NCBI GenBank assembly: GCA_963752745.1
Contig: CAVWAK010000039.1
Coordinates: forward strand, 1-64,000
DNA: 64,000 nt
Source of the DNA: Thiogranum sp963752745
GTDB lineage: Bacteria; Pseudomonadota; Gammaproteobacteria; DSM-19610
Reading direction: 5' to 3'
Every line of letters begins with the position of its first letter. Position 1 is the stretch's first letter. The position numbers and the translations under genes are program-made. The notes under the pieces are model-generated. The model had not been told where the DNA came from. It searched no databases and saw only the letters and a program-made list of their open reading frames with translations. This document shows, one piece after another, positions 25,775 through 34,843 of this stretch.

Positions 25775-26330
25775 GGCCGACGTATTCGCCGGTACGGGTA
25801 TCGATCTTGAGCACTTCGTCAATGTCGATAAACAAAGGCACGCGCACTACGGCACCGGTTTCAAGAGTCGCTGGCTTACCACCGCCCCCGGAGGTATCAC
25901 CGCGCACGCCCGGGTCGGTTTCCGCAACCTTCAGCATCACAAAATTCGGCGGCGTTATACTGATCGGCTCACCGTTCCAAAGGGTCACTACACAGCTGTC
26001 CTGCTCCTTCAACCACTTGACGGCATCAGCCACGGCCGCCTCACCGGCACCCACCTGCTCAAATGTCTCGGGGTGCATGAAGTACCAGAATTCGCCATCA
26101 TTGTAGAGGTACTGCATGTCTGTCTCCATGACATCTGCAGCCTCAACCGATTCGTTGGATTTAAAGGTACGCTCGATAACCCTGCCGGTCTTGAGATTAC
26201 GAATTTTTACCCGATTGAACGCCTGGCCCTTGCCGGGCTTCACAAACTCGTTTTCAATAATGGAACAAGGATCGCCGTCGAGCATGATTTTCAGACCGCC
26301 CTTGAATTCGTTGGTACTGTAGGTCGCCAT
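25761..26330 (-). CDS. efp: Translation elongation factor P
   Basis: EF-P rescues ribosomes stalled at polyproline stretches. The three-domain tRNA-like protein is 189 aa. The modified residue is Lys34 in 'KPGKGQAFNRV', as in E. coli, matching the beta-lysylation enzymes EpmA (downstream) and EpmB (divergent, 27 bp away). Because the gap to epmB is so short, the two divergent promoters must overlap or lie within the coding starts. Confidence 0.97.
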   Translation of the reverse strand: MATYSTNEFKGGLKIMLDGDPCSIIENEFVKPGKGQAFNRVKIRNLKTGRVIERTFKSNESVEAADVMETDMQYLYNDGEFWYFMHPETFEQVGAGEAAVADAVKWLKEQDSCVVTLWNGEPISITPPNFVMLKVAETDPGVRGDTSGGGGKPATLETGAVVRVPLFIDIDEVLKIDTRTGEYVGRAKD

Positions 26331-26357
26331 TGAGCACCCTTAAGGCTGAAATTAAAG

Positions 26358-27365
26358 ATGCGCATCATACCGGGAACCCGCTCCCTGCAACAAACGCCGC
26401 TGTGGCAAACGCTACTCTCGAGGGCGATCACCGACCCCGAGGAACTGTTGCGGCTGCTTGATTTACCCCTGGACAGCCTGCCAGCCAGCCTGATGGCCAG
26501 CCAGGAGTTCCGGTTACGCGTCCCACGCGGGTTTGCTGGCCGCATGCGCAAGGGGGATCCGAATGACCCACTGCTACGCCAGGTGCTGCCATTGGCGGAG
26601 GAACTGGCAGAAACCCCGGGGTTCAGCCACGATCCTTTAGACGAGCTCAACGCCATGCCGGTAGCCGGGGTGCTGCATAAATACCAGGGACGAATACTGC
26701 TGACAGCGACCGGCGCTTGTGCCGTACACTGTCGCTATTGCTTTCGCCGTCACTACCCGTATAGCGAAGCCAACCCTGGCCGGGCTCCTGAACAGACCTT
26801 AGAGTATGTACGCCAGCACACCGAGATCAGTGAAGTCATTCTCAGTGGCGGCGATCCGCTAACACTGACAGATACCAGGCTTGGCCAGCTGGTCGCCAGG
26901 CTAGAATCCCTGCCCCATATTACCCGCCTGCGCATTCACAGCCGGGTGCCAGTGGTCCTGCCAGAGCGGGTCGATGCCAACCTGCTGGAATGGCTGCAAA
27001 TGACCCGTCTGCAAGTTGTGCTGGTGATCCACGCCAACCATCCAAACGAAATCGATGCCAGTGTCCGCGAGGCCATGAGGACATTAAAAAAGATTGGTAT
27101 CACACTGCTGAATCAGTCGGTATTGCTGCGCGGTGTCAACGATAACGCCAGTACGCTGGCTGAATTGAGTGAGGCGCTATTCAATGCTGGCGTTCTGCCC
27201 TACTACCTCCACCAGCTGGACAGCGTTCAGGGTGCAGCCCACTACGAGGTAACCGATAGAGAGGCAGTTAAGCTTATAAATCAATTACGTACAACTCTTC
27301 CAGGCTACCTGCTACCAGAATTGGTTCGGGAATTACCCGGCCAGTCTTCCAAGACCCCGGTTTAA
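26358..27365 (+). CDS. epmB: EF-P-dependent lysine 2,3-aminomutase EpmB
   Basis: EpmB is a radical-SAM/PLP enzyme that turns (S)-alpha-lysine into (R)-beta-lysine for EF-P. The cluster motif is Cys121-x3-Cys125-x2-Cys128 in 'CAVHCRYCFRRHYPY'; 'EVILSGGDPL' and 'RLRIHSRVPVVLPERV' are typical of the KamA family. The length of 335 aa is that of EpmB, shorter than catabolic aminomutases. With efp and epmA beside it, the assignment is secure. Its stop codon overlaps the promoter of the next gene. Confidence 0.94.
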   Translation: MRIIPGTRSLQQTPLWQTLLSRAITDPEELLRLLDLPLDSLPASLMASQEFRLRVPRGFAGRMRKGDPNDPLLRQVLPLAEELAETPGFSHDPLDELNAMPVAGVLHKYQGRILLTATGACAVHCRYCFRRHYPYSEANPGRAPEQTLEYVRQHTEISEVILSGGDPLTLTDTRLGQLVARLESLPHITRLRIHSRVPVVLPERVDANLLEWLQMTRLQVVLVIHANHPNEIDASVREAMRTLKKIGITLLNQSVLLRGVNDNASTLAELSEALFNAGVLPYYLHQLDSVQGAAHYEVTDREAVKLINQLRTTLPGYLLPELVRELPGQSSKTPV

Positions 27366-27390
27366 CACTGTTGTTTTTTTGTGCTATTGT
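27362..27390 (+). promoter_or_regulatory. Sigma-70 promoter for the 601-aa protein
   Basis: TTAACA (27362-27367) and TATTGT (27385-27390) are spaced 17 bp, with an extended TG just before the -10. The -35 overlaps the epmB stop. Transcription would begin near 27398, leaving an unusually long leader of about 180 nt before the ATG at 27579. No known riboswitch signature, including the cyclic-di-GMP GEMM type, was recognised in the leader. Confidence 0.6.
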
Positions 27391-27578
27391 CTACCTCACA
27401 GGCAATAAGATAATAATAAGCAAGGCAGCCTGGTTCGCCCGATAACTGGAATAAAGCCCTAAAGCAGTCAATCTATTCAGTATTCACCGCTCAGGACGAT
27501 AGCCCCATCGGGAAGCAGCGACGGCCGAACCATATCCGGATTCCGATCTGCCTAGCGATAACCAGCGGACGAAAAAAC

Positions 27579-29384
27579 ATGCAACTCACTGTACCTAATC
27601 GCACGGCTCCGAAAAGCAATTCATTCGACAGCAAGCCTTCCAGCGTTAAAAGCTGGATAGACGATTTACCGATGGCAAATGTTGGCGAAACAACGCGTCT
27701 GCTGTTTGGAGTACTGACCGACCTGAACAAGCAGGACATCCCTGCCAGCCAGCGCTTCAAGGCACTGGAAATGCTGCAAAAACCGATACTGCACGTCACC
27801 GGCCACATGAAAAAACACTACATCGGACAAGCCATGCCGCTGGCCGCCCAAAACCTTAAGATTGCACACCTGTCCAGGGAAATCAGCTATGCCCTGGCAA
27901 CCGGTTACAAAGTACTGGTGATGGAACAGATTGCCGGCGTTGGACGCAAGGATAAAAAGCTCCTGGTTACATCCATGCATCGCGCCATCAAACAGCTCAG
28001 CACAGTGCTGTTGAAATCCTACCAGGTCTACGAAGCCTACCCGGACTCGGTTTGGCTGGAGATTCATTCACTGTATCGCTATGCGGAAAGTAACCGCCTG
28101 CACAATACCAAGGTCATTGACGACACGACAAAGCGTGCCGCGTCCACAATTTCCGATGCCTACAAACAGATACTCATGCTGGCATTGGCTTGCCCATATC
28201 GGATGCGCCACACTGAAGTTGAAATTGTCTATACGGCACTTGAAGACTGGGCCAGCATCTGTGAACTGAAGCCCCTATACAAGGCCGGTGGTGAAGTCAT
28301 GTTCGCCACTAACTTTGATGCCGACCAGCCACCAAGCTACCTGGTGTTACGTGATGCAAATGAGAATCGCAACACCTGCCGTATCCTGGGCACCAGCCGG
28401 CTCGCTGACCTCCTGCGCAAACGCCTGTCAGAGAAACGCGAAGGCGACACTAAAACAGGTAACCACCCACTCAGCGAGAACCTGCTCAGACGCCTGATGC
28501 TGGCCTGGGGAGTCATGCCCAAGCGGCGTTATTCACGGGTTAGAGACCACTCCCAGGTGATCGCGGCCATGGGCCTGAGCTCAATTCACTACTTTGTCAG
28601 TGGCGAAGTCGCCTTTAATGAAAACGCAGTCGGTGACGACTGCTCAAACGAACTGGGAGTGAAACCAGGCCCTAAACCTGGCGAACCTGCCCACTTCGGT
28701 GCCCGCACCATTAGCGAGGATACCGGCAAGTTACCTGATGTCTGGGAAATGGACTACCAGATCGAGGGACAGGAAGGGCCCTCGTCAACTGAAATGGCTG
28801 TAGCGCGAGCTGCGTCCGGCATGCAGATCGACGTCTCGCATCAAACCAAGAACTGGAAAATGGTCAACGTCAGTGCCGGTGGCTACTGTCTGCTGTGGGA
28901 CAACCCCGAGACTACTCGCGCCCAGGTCGGCGAACTGCTGGGTATTCGCGAACAAAGCGACCCGGATACCTTCCACTGGCGTCTTGGCGTGATCCGCTGG
29001 CTGAAATCTGTCGAAAAACGTGGCCTGGAGCTTGGCGTGCAGATGCTGTCGCCAGGTGCAGTAGGTGTTGCTGCGCGCATGGATCTCAAAACACGCAGCA
29101 AGACTGAAGACTTCACGCGTGGCCTGTTACTGCCGGAAATTACGTCGATTCAGCAGCGCGCTACCCTGCTGTTACCATCCCCCCCGTTCAAACCTAATGA
29201 CACCGCCATCGTCAACTGTCATGGCAAAGACGTTCGTGTCCGGCTGACAAAACTGGTGGAAAATACCGGCAGCTTTGCGCAGTTCCAGTTTGAGTCAATG
29301 GGTGAAATTGAAACTCAAAAATCGCGCAAGAAAAACAAAAACCCCTTATCAAAGGACTTTGACGATGTTTGGGAACTGATCTAG
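27579..29384 (+). CDS. Conserved hypothetical protein, 601 aa
   Basis: I recognise this as a conserved gammaproteobacterial type but know no function. It is soluble (no signal or membrane helix). Residues 1-230 are mostly helical. The middle is variable and polar. The C-terminal 70 residues before a basic tail ('RGLLLPEITSIQQRATLLLP', 'RVRLTKLVENTGSFAQFQFE') look like a small beta-barrel, reminiscent of PilZ-like folds, but without the RxxxR/DxSxxG cyclic-di-GMP signature. It has its own promoter and long leader and lies 0.7 kb before fimX, so a link to surface behaviour is possible but unproven. Confidence 0.7.
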   Translation: MQLTVPNRTAPKSNSFDSKPSSVKSWIDDLPMANVGETTRLLFGVLTDLNKQDIPASQRFKALEMLQKPILHVTGHMKKHYIGQAMPLAAQNLKIAHLSREISYALATGYKVLVMEQIAGVGRKDKKLLVTSMHRAIKQLSTVLLKSYQVYEAYPDSVWLEIHSLYRYAESNRLHNTKVIDDTTKRAASTISDAYKQILMLALACPYRMRHTEVEIVYTALEDWASICELKPLYKAGGEVMFATNFDADQPPSYLVLRDANENRNTCRILGTSRLADLLRKRLSEKREGDTKTGNHPLSENLLRRLMLAWGVMPKRRYSRVRDHSQVIAAMGLSSIHYFVSGEVAFNENAVGDDCSNELGVKPGPKPGEPAHFGARTISEDTGKLPDVWEMDYQIEGQEGPSSTEMAVARAASGMQIDVSHQTKNWKMVNVSAGGYCLLWDNPETTRAQVGELLGIREQSDPDTFHWRLGVIRWLKSVEKRGLELGVQMLSPGAVGVAARMDLKTRSKTEDFTRGLLLPEITSIQQRATLLLPSPPFKPNDTAIVNCHGKDVRVRLTKLVENTGSFAQFQFESMGEIETQKSRKKNKNPLSKDFDDVWELI

Positions 29385-29902
29385 AACAGGTCTCTGAAAA
29401 TATCCGGATACTGGACTTCACCGCCTGGCGCCAGTGAGCCGTCAACCAGTTCCATGGCCGTCAAGGCGTCGCCCGGGATACTCAGATTACAACTGATACC
29501 CCAGTCGGCCGCCGGCTTGAAACCGAAGCGCTCGTAATACTCCGGATGGCCGGCAACAATAATAGCGGTGTAGCAGAGTGGTTTGGCGCGTGCCACCGCA
29601 GCATCAATTAACTCAGAACCGATGCCACGATGTGACTGGGAAGGCACCACCGACATGGGGCCAAGCGCCAGAATTTCGGTTTCGCCCTCACTGGACTTGA
29701 GCTTGACCTTCGACAGCACAACGTGGCCGACAATGCGCCCATTAAGCTCTGCCACCAGCGACAGGTCCGGAATAAACACCGGTGATTTACGCAAATTCCC
29801 GACCAGCTGCGCCTCGGCTTCGCCCTGGAAGGCGCTTAAATTAACCACATCGATAGCATTGAAATCGTCAGCGACTTCGGCGCGAACTTTGATCGGCTGC
29901 AT
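29381..29902 (-). CDS. GNAT-family N-acetyltransferase
   Basis: A single GNAT domain spans 173 aa. The acetyl-CoA loop reads 'SQSHRGIGSELI' (R/QxxGxG/A), and the C-terminal part has 'GHPEYYERFGFKPA', typical of the putative acetyltransferase subgroup related to YhbS. The frame could extend to a GTG at 30124, but that would overlap fimX. The ATG at 29902 gives a start 'MQPIKVRAEVADDFNAI' typical of the family. The substrate is unknown. It is convergent with the 601-aa gene, overlapping its stop by 4 bp. Confidence 0.88.
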   Translation of the reverse strand: MQPIKVRAEVADDFNAIDVVNLSAFQGEAEAQLVGNLRKSPVFIPDLSLVAELNGRIVGHVVLSKVKLKSSEGETEILALGPMSVVPSQSHRGIGSELIDAAVARAKPLCYTAIIVAGHPEYYERFGFKPAADWGISCNLSIPGDALTAMELVDGSLAPGGEVQYPDIFRDLF

Positions 29903-30109
29903 GGGCTTCCCCGGTTGTCTGTGTTGCCTGATTAATGCGCGCCATGCTAGCAAGAAATTCGAGCAGGGAACAGCAGTTAGATCATTTGTCCAGCTTCGCC
30001 TGCAAACCCGGTCAAAGGTAAAGGTTCTGTCCCTGGTTGCCGAAACAATGAGAGCGCACTGCCGGCTTGCACCCGGCGGATGGAAACAACTCTGGAGATT
30101 ACAAAGCAC

Positions 30110-32197
30110 ATGGAACAGGAACACACGCTGCGCCTGCTCGTTATCGAAGAATCCCGTAATGATGCAGAAGCCCTGGCAAATGTACTGCGCAACGCCGGCC
30201 AGGCTTCCCGACTGAGCTACGCCGAAAACCTGGAAGACTTGCAGGCATCGCTGGATAAACAGCGACCCGACCTGCTGCTCTGCGCCATGTGCCTGGAAAG
30301 TATTTCACTGCAGGATGTAGTCCAGGAACTGGCGAAACACGAATTCGACATACCGCTGATTGCGATCGGCGAGTCAGGCGACGAAGCCGATATCATCGAA
30401 GCCATGCGTCTGGGTGCCAACGACCTGTGCTCCTATGATCAGCCCGAACATCTGCAACTGGTCGTCAAGCGGGAGCTGTCTCAGCTTAAAACCAGCCACA
30501 GCGCGCAAAACTATGAAATAAGGTTCCGCGAGAGCGAAAAACGCGCCCGGATGCTCATGGAAAGCTCACGCGATGCGATTGCCTATGTGCACGAAGGCAT
30601 GCATATATTTGCCAACGGTTCCTACCTGGAGATGTTTGGCTTCGATGATCTGGACGAAATAGAGGGCACTCCCATACTCGATATGGTTGCGCCGGAAGAT
30701 CATGCAGAATTCAAGGAATTTCTGCGTAACCTTGGCAAGAGTGACCAGGAAGATGTGACGCTGGAAACCCATGGCATGCTGCCGGACGGCAAGACCTTCG
30801 ATGCCATCATGGAGTTTAATGCCGCCAGCATCGATGGCGAGCCCTGTACCCAGATAATCATTCGCAGTCAGGCCGCCAATAACAAGGAGCTCGAACAGAA
30901 ACTTAAATTCCTCAGCAAACAGGATGTGCTTACCGGCCTTTTCAACCGCCAGTACTTTATCGAAGAACTGGAACTGGCTGTAACCAATGCCGTATCCGGC
31001 ACCGAAGACGCTGCTATCGTTTACATGCTGATGGACAATTTCAAGGATATCAAGGATAACATCGGCCTCGGCGTTGCAGACATGGTTATCAGTGATATTG
31101 CCGACCTGTTGCGCGAGAACACAGAACCTGACGATGTAGTTGCCCGGTTTGGTGATCACTCCTTTACGATCCTGCGCAAGGGCTGCGATGCAACCTCTAT
31201 TCAGGCACTTGGCGATAAGCTACGTCAAGCTGTCGAAGACCACATTGCCGATGTCGAAGAGCAGTCTGTAACCACAACCTGCAGTATCGGCATGAGTATT
31301 ATTGCCGAAAGCACGCCAACAGCGCACGAAGTCATCTCACGCGCCGACCTGGCCTGTGAAGTTGCGCGCTCTTCCGGCGGTAACCAGTGTCACGTTCACA
31401 ACCCGGTAGTTGACGAAAAAATCGGCAAAGAACGTGATCAGCAGATGCACTCTCTTATCAAGGAGTCACTCGAGAAAGAGCAGCTGGTATTACTGTACCA
31501 GCCGATCGCCAGTCTGCAGGGTGACCCGAGCGAGAAATACGAAGTCCTGCTGCGCATGCTCAATGAGGAAAACGAATACATTCTACCCAGCCAGTTCCTG
31601 CCGATTGCAGAACAAACCGGCCAGATGGCGGAGATCGACCGCTGGGTGGTCAAACGCGCCATCGATACACTGGCCGAACATCGCGCAAAAGGTGTCGACA
31701 CCCAGTTTTTCATAAAAATTTCCGGCCCCGCACTACAGGATGCAGATCTGATCGCATACATCCAGACATGCATAAAAGCGGCGCGACTTCCTGGCGACGC
31801 ATTGATATTTGAAATCGCTGAAAAAACCGCTTCGCAGCAACTTAAACACGCCAAGACCTTCGTCAAGACATTGCAGGAACTACACTGTAAAACTGCGCTG
31901 GAGCACTTTGGTGCCGGGCCCAACTCGTTCCAGCTATTGAAACATCTGCCGGTCGATTACCTGAAAATAGATGGTTCGTTCATCCATAATCTGGCCAGCG
32001 ACAATGACAACCAGGCTATGGTCAAGTCAATCCTCGACACGGCCAACTCGATGAACAAACAGTGCATTGCAGAATATGTGCAAGACGCACACAGCCTCGC
32101 CGTACTTTGGCAAAGCGGCATTCACTATATCCAGGGCAACTTCCTGCAGGAACCCAGCGAAGCCCTCGATTATGATTTCTCGGGCGAGCTTGCCTAG
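30110..32197 (+). CDS. fimX: FimX-like cyclic-di-GMP effector (REC-PAS-GGDEF-EAL)
   Basis: FimX-type proteins bind cyclic-di-GMP and, through PilZ and PilB, control type IV pilus assembly and twitching. The order is a degenerate receiver (the acceptor position is Ala in 'DLLLCAMCLES'), a PAS domain, a degenerate GGDEF ('RFGDHSF') and a C-terminal EAL-like domain with 'YEVLLRM' instead of EAL. Catalysis is therefore unlikely and the EAL domain probably acts as a receptor. An ATG at 30080 would add 10 residues; the ATG at 30110 ('MEQEHTLRLLVIEES') aligns with the family start. pilW in this window supports a pilus role. Confidence 0.88.
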   Translation: MEQEHTLRLLVIEESRNDAEALANVLRNAGQASRLSYAENLEDLQASLDKQRPDLLLCAMCLESISLQDVVQELAKHEFDIPLIAIGESGDEADIIEAMRLGANDLCSYDQPEHLQLVVKRELSQLKTSHSAQNYEIRFRESEKRARMLMESSRDAIAYVHEGMHIFANGSYLEMFGFDDLDEIEGTPILDMVAPEDHAEFKEFLRNLGKSDQEDVTLETHGMLPDGKTFDAIMEFNAASIDGEPCTQIIIRSQAANNKELEQKLKFLSKQDVLTGLFNRQYFIEELELAVTNAVSGTEDAAIVYMLMDNFKDIKDNIGLGVADMVISDIADLLRENTEPDDVVARFGDHSFTILRKGCDATSIQALGDKLRQAVEDHIADVEEQSVTTTCSIGMSIIAESTPTAHEVISRADLACEVARSSGGNQCHVHNPVVDEKIGKERDQQMHSLIKESLEKEQLVLLYQPIASLQGDPSEKYEVLLRMLNEENEYILPSQFLPIAEQTGQMAEIDRWVVKRAIDTLAEHRAKGVDTQFFIKISGPALQDADLIAYIQTCIKAARLPGDALIFEIAEKTASQQLKHAKTFVKTLQELHCKTALEHFGAGPNSFQLLKHLPVDYLKIDGSFIHNLASDNDNQAMVKSILDTANSMNKQCIAEYVQDAHSLAVLWQSGIHYIQGNFLQEPSEALDYDFSGELA

Positions 32198-32212
32198 GAG
32201 TCTGCCAGACTC

Positions 32213-33436
32213 CTAGTCGAGAACGTGTGAAATCAGGCCGTCAGCCAGCTTGGGTTCAAACCAGGTTGATTTCGGCGGCATGACCTCATTGGCATCCGCT
32301 ACCGCCATCAACTGCTCCATACTGGTAGGGAACATGGAAAAGGCTACTGCCATTTCACCGCTATCAACACGTTTTTCCAGTTCGCCAAGCCCCCGAATGC
32401 CGCCAACAAAATCAATGCGCGGATCGGTGCGCGGATCGCTGATCCCCAGCAATGGTTCCAGGAGATTATCCGCAAGCAGACTGACATCAAGGCGCGCAAC
32501 CGGGTCTTCCGGCACCAGTTGCGGTTTTATAGTCAAACGACACCACTGACCCTGTGCATACATACCGAACTCTCCCGGTTGCGAGGGAGAAACCGCAACC
32601 GCTTCAGGTCTTACCTCAAAAGCAACTTTTAGCTTCTCCAGCAGTTCATCTGCGGTCATCCCGTGCAGATCCTTCACGACACGGTTGTAATCGAGAATTT
32701 TCATCTGCTTGTGCGGAAAGATAACAGACAGAAAATAACTGCTCATCGCATCCGGGCCACGATCTGCGCTCGCCGCCACACGCGAACCGGCCGCAGAGCG
32801 ATGATGCCCATCAGCAATGTAAATCGCTTCCATGGCGTCGAAGCCTGCAGTCAGTTTGTTGATCACTGCCGGGTCGTCGACCACCCAGAATGTGTGCCCG
32901 ATACCGTCATCGGCAGTCAGATCATATTCAGGTGGAGCCGAAGTCACTGAGGCGATCAACTGGTCGATGTCATCCTGCGATTTATAGGCCAGCAATACCG
33001 GGCCGGTCTGTGCATTCAGCGCCTCAATCTGCCGGACCCGATCATCCTCTTTGGCTGGCCGGGTAAATTCATGTTTGCGAATACGATTGACGTCATATTC
33101 GGCTGCCGACGCTGCAGCCACCAGCCCGATCTGCTCATGGTCACCCATGGTCAGCCGGTAGACGTAGTAACAGGGTTTATCATCTCGCTTCAAGACACCT
33201 CCATCGATCATCTTCTGGAGGTTCTCCGCGGCCTTGGCGTATACCGACATATCGTACGGATCAGTATCTTCGGGCAGATCGATCTCAGCCTTGGATATAT
33301 GCAGGAAGCTAAACGGCCGGCCGTCAGCGCGCTGGCGGGCCTCGGCGCTATTCAGTACATCGTAAGGCGGCGCGACGACGTCGTCGGCACGCTCGGGTAC
33401 CGGTCTTAAACCGGCAAACGGGCGAATCAGAGGCAT
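32213..33436 (-). CDS. DUF1015 family protein
   Basis: This 407-aa cytosolic protein of the DUF1015 family starts 'MPLIRPFAGLRPVPERADDVVAPPYDV', the standard family opening. It contains 'YVYRLTMGDH', 'RIRKHEFTRPAKEDDR' and 'YIADGHHRSAAG'. The His-rich 'DGHHR' motif is the most conserved part and suggests an enzyme or a nucleotide/metal site. The function is not established from sequence. It converges with fimX, with 15 bp between stops. Confidence 0.85.
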   Translation of the reverse strand: MPLIRPFAGLRPVPERADDVVAPPYDVLNSAEARQRADGRPFSFLHISKAEIDLPEDTDPYDMSVYAKAAENLQKMIDGGVLKRDDKPCYYVYRLTMGDHEQIGLVAAASAAEYDVNRIRKHEFTRPAKEDDRVRQIEALNAQTGPVLLAYKSQDDIDQLIASVTSAPPEYDLTADDGIGHTFWVVDDPAVINKLTAGFDAMEAIYIADGHHRSAAGSRVAASADRGPDAMSSYFLSVIFPHKQMKILDYNRVVKDLHGMTADELLEKLKVAFEVRPEAVAVSPSQPGEFGMYAQGQWCRLTIKPQLVPEDPVARLDVSLLADNLLEPLLGISDPRTDPRIDFVGGIRGLGELEKRVDSGEMAVAFSMFPTSMEQLMAVADANEVMPPKSTWFEPKLADGLISHVLD

Positions 33437-33544
33437 TATTCAGATCCTGGCCAAATCTCGGGAGGCGGTATTCTACCCGCCAGCGAAGAACTGCGCACGG
33501 GCTATACTGAAATGGTAGTTATCCACTGGCAGGAGGGTGCCGCC

Positions 33545-33868
33545 ATGATGGAAATGCTGCTGGATACGGAAATTGACGAATACGGCCTCCTCAGGAATCC
33601 AGCCGACTGGAGCCCCGAGCTGGCCCAGGAACTGGCCCGGCGTGCCGGACTCGGCCCTCTAACAGAGAGTCACTGGGCATTTCTCATGTCACTACGCGAG
33701 TATTACCAGAAGTTTCATGCTCCACCGCCACCACACAAGGTCTGCCATGACCTGCATATGTCACACAGTTGCAGCCACGAACTGTTTGGTCACTGCCTGT
33801 CTGCCTGGCGTATTGCGGGATTACCTGACCCTGGTGAAGAAGCGAAATCGTATTTAGCCGCGGACTAG
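33545..33868 (+). CDS. DsrC/TusE-like protein lacking the C-terminal cysteine (RspA-type)
   Basis: This 107-aa DsrC-superfamily protein starts at the ATG at 33545, behind a perfect AGGAGG; a longer frame from 33512 is not needed. The fold is recognisable from 'DEYGLLRNPADWSPELAQEL', 'LTESHWAFLMSLREYYQKFH' and 'WRIAGLPDP'. DsrC and TusE end with a Cys (GLPKPxxCV) that carries persulfide sulfur. Here the tail is '...PGEEAKSYLAAD', with no Cys. Instead there is an internal His/Cys-rich loop ('HKVCHDLHMSHSCSHELFGH'). It is therefore not a classic sulfur carrier and may be a regulator or metal-binding offshoot. Confidence 0.75.
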   Translation: MMEMLLDTEIDEYGLLRNPADWSPELAQELARRAGLGPLTESHWAFLMSLREYYQKFHAPPPPHKVCHDLHMSHSCSHELFGHCLSAWRIAGLPDPGEEAKSYLAAD

Positions 33869-33887
33869 TCATGGTTCGACATGCTTT

Positions 33888-34775
33888 TTAGCCGCGTGAG
33901 TTTTGCAGCGCAGCGATACGTTCTTCCAACGGTGGGTGAGACATGAACAGGCGCTTAATGCCGTCCGCTTTGCGCTCGGATATCCCGAAAGCCGCAAGCT
34001 GATCCGGCAAGCTCGCCTGACCACTGGCCATCTGCAGACGCTGTAATGCCGCGATCATCTTCTGTCGCCCCGCCAGATTCGCCCCGCCTTCATCTGCGCG
34101 GTACTCACGATGGCGCGAAAACCACATCACAATGGCGCTGGCCAGGATTCCCAAAACCACCTGGGCAATAATCGAAGTTATCCAGAACGCCGGCCCATGG
34201 CCGCGCTCGACTTTGAAAATAACGCGGTCCACGACATGGCCAATAACCCGCGAGAAAAATATTACGAACGTATTCACTACACCCTGTATCAGGGTCAACG
34301 TGACCATATCCCCGTTGGCGACATGGCTGACTTCATGACCCAGAACGGCCTCGACCTCGTCTCGCTTCATGTTACTTAACAGGCCGCTACTCACCGCCAC
34401 CAGCGCGTTGTTACGGCTCATCCCTGTGGCAAAAGCATTGGGAGCCGACGAATCAAAGATAGCCACCTCCGGCATGCCGATACCGGCTGCCTGCGCCTGG
34501 TTGGAAACAACATTCACCAACCAGGCTTCAGTTTCATTTCCCGGCTGATCAATCACTTGTGCGCCAGTCATGCGTTTCGCAGACCACTTGGAAATGGCCA
34601 GTGAAATAAAAGCACCGCCCATACCAAACACCGCTGAAAAAATCAGTAGCGAACGCAAATCCAGATTAACGCCCTGCTCATCCAGGATGCGATCCACCCC
34701 CAGAAGGCTGAGAGTGATACTCAGCACTACCAGAATGGCAATATTGGTCGCGAGAAATAAAAATACACGCTTCAT
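33888..34775 (-). CDS. htpX: Membrane protease HtpX
   Basis: HtpX is an inner-membrane zinc metalloprotease (M48) for quality control of membrane proteins, complementing FtsH. Two N-terminal helices are followed by the active site His147-Glu148-x2-His151 ('LGHEVSHVANGDMV'), two more helices and the third-ligand region 'REYRADEGGANLAGR'. The length of 295 aa is standard. A sigma-32-like promoter lies directly upstream (34811-34842), and AGGAG precedes the ATG. Confidence 0.96.
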   Translation of the reverse strand: MKRVFLFLATNIAILVVLSITLSLLGVDRILDEQGVNLDLRSLLIFSAVFGMGGAFISLAISKWSAKRMTGAQVIDQPGNETEAWLVNVVSNQAQAAGIGMPEVAIFDSSAPNAFATGMSRNNALVAVSSGLLSNMKRDEVEAVLGHEVSHVANGDMVTLTLIQGVVNTFVIFFSRVIGHVVDRVIFKVERGHGPAFWITSIIAQVVLGILASAIVMWFSRHREYRADEGGANLAGRQKMIAALQRLQMASGQASLPDQLAAFGISERKADGIKRLFMSHPPLEERIAALQNSRG

Positions 34776-34810
34776 ATGCTAACCAGCTCCTGTATTAAGC
34801 ATCACCACTG

Positions 34811-34842
34811 TTATATGGCGCCCGGCAGGTTCGCTTTCAAGA
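34811..34842 (-). promoter_or_regulatory. Sigma-32 (RpoH) heat-shock promoter for htpX
   Basis: The minus strand carries TCTTGAAA (34842-34835), a 14-bp spacer and CGCCATATAA (34820-34811). This matches the RpoH pattern CTTGAAA-N13/15-CCCCATATA. It lies in the 68-bp gap between the parC stop and htpX. htpX is a known RpoH target in E. coli, so sequence and biology agree. Confidence 0.82.
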
Positions 34843-34843
34843 C

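Noticed and set aside
27398..27578. Possible cyclic-di-GMP riboswitch in the leader before the 601-aa gene
   Set aside because: None of the conserved GEMM-I or GEMM-II core bases could be recognised; only the length of the leader is notable.
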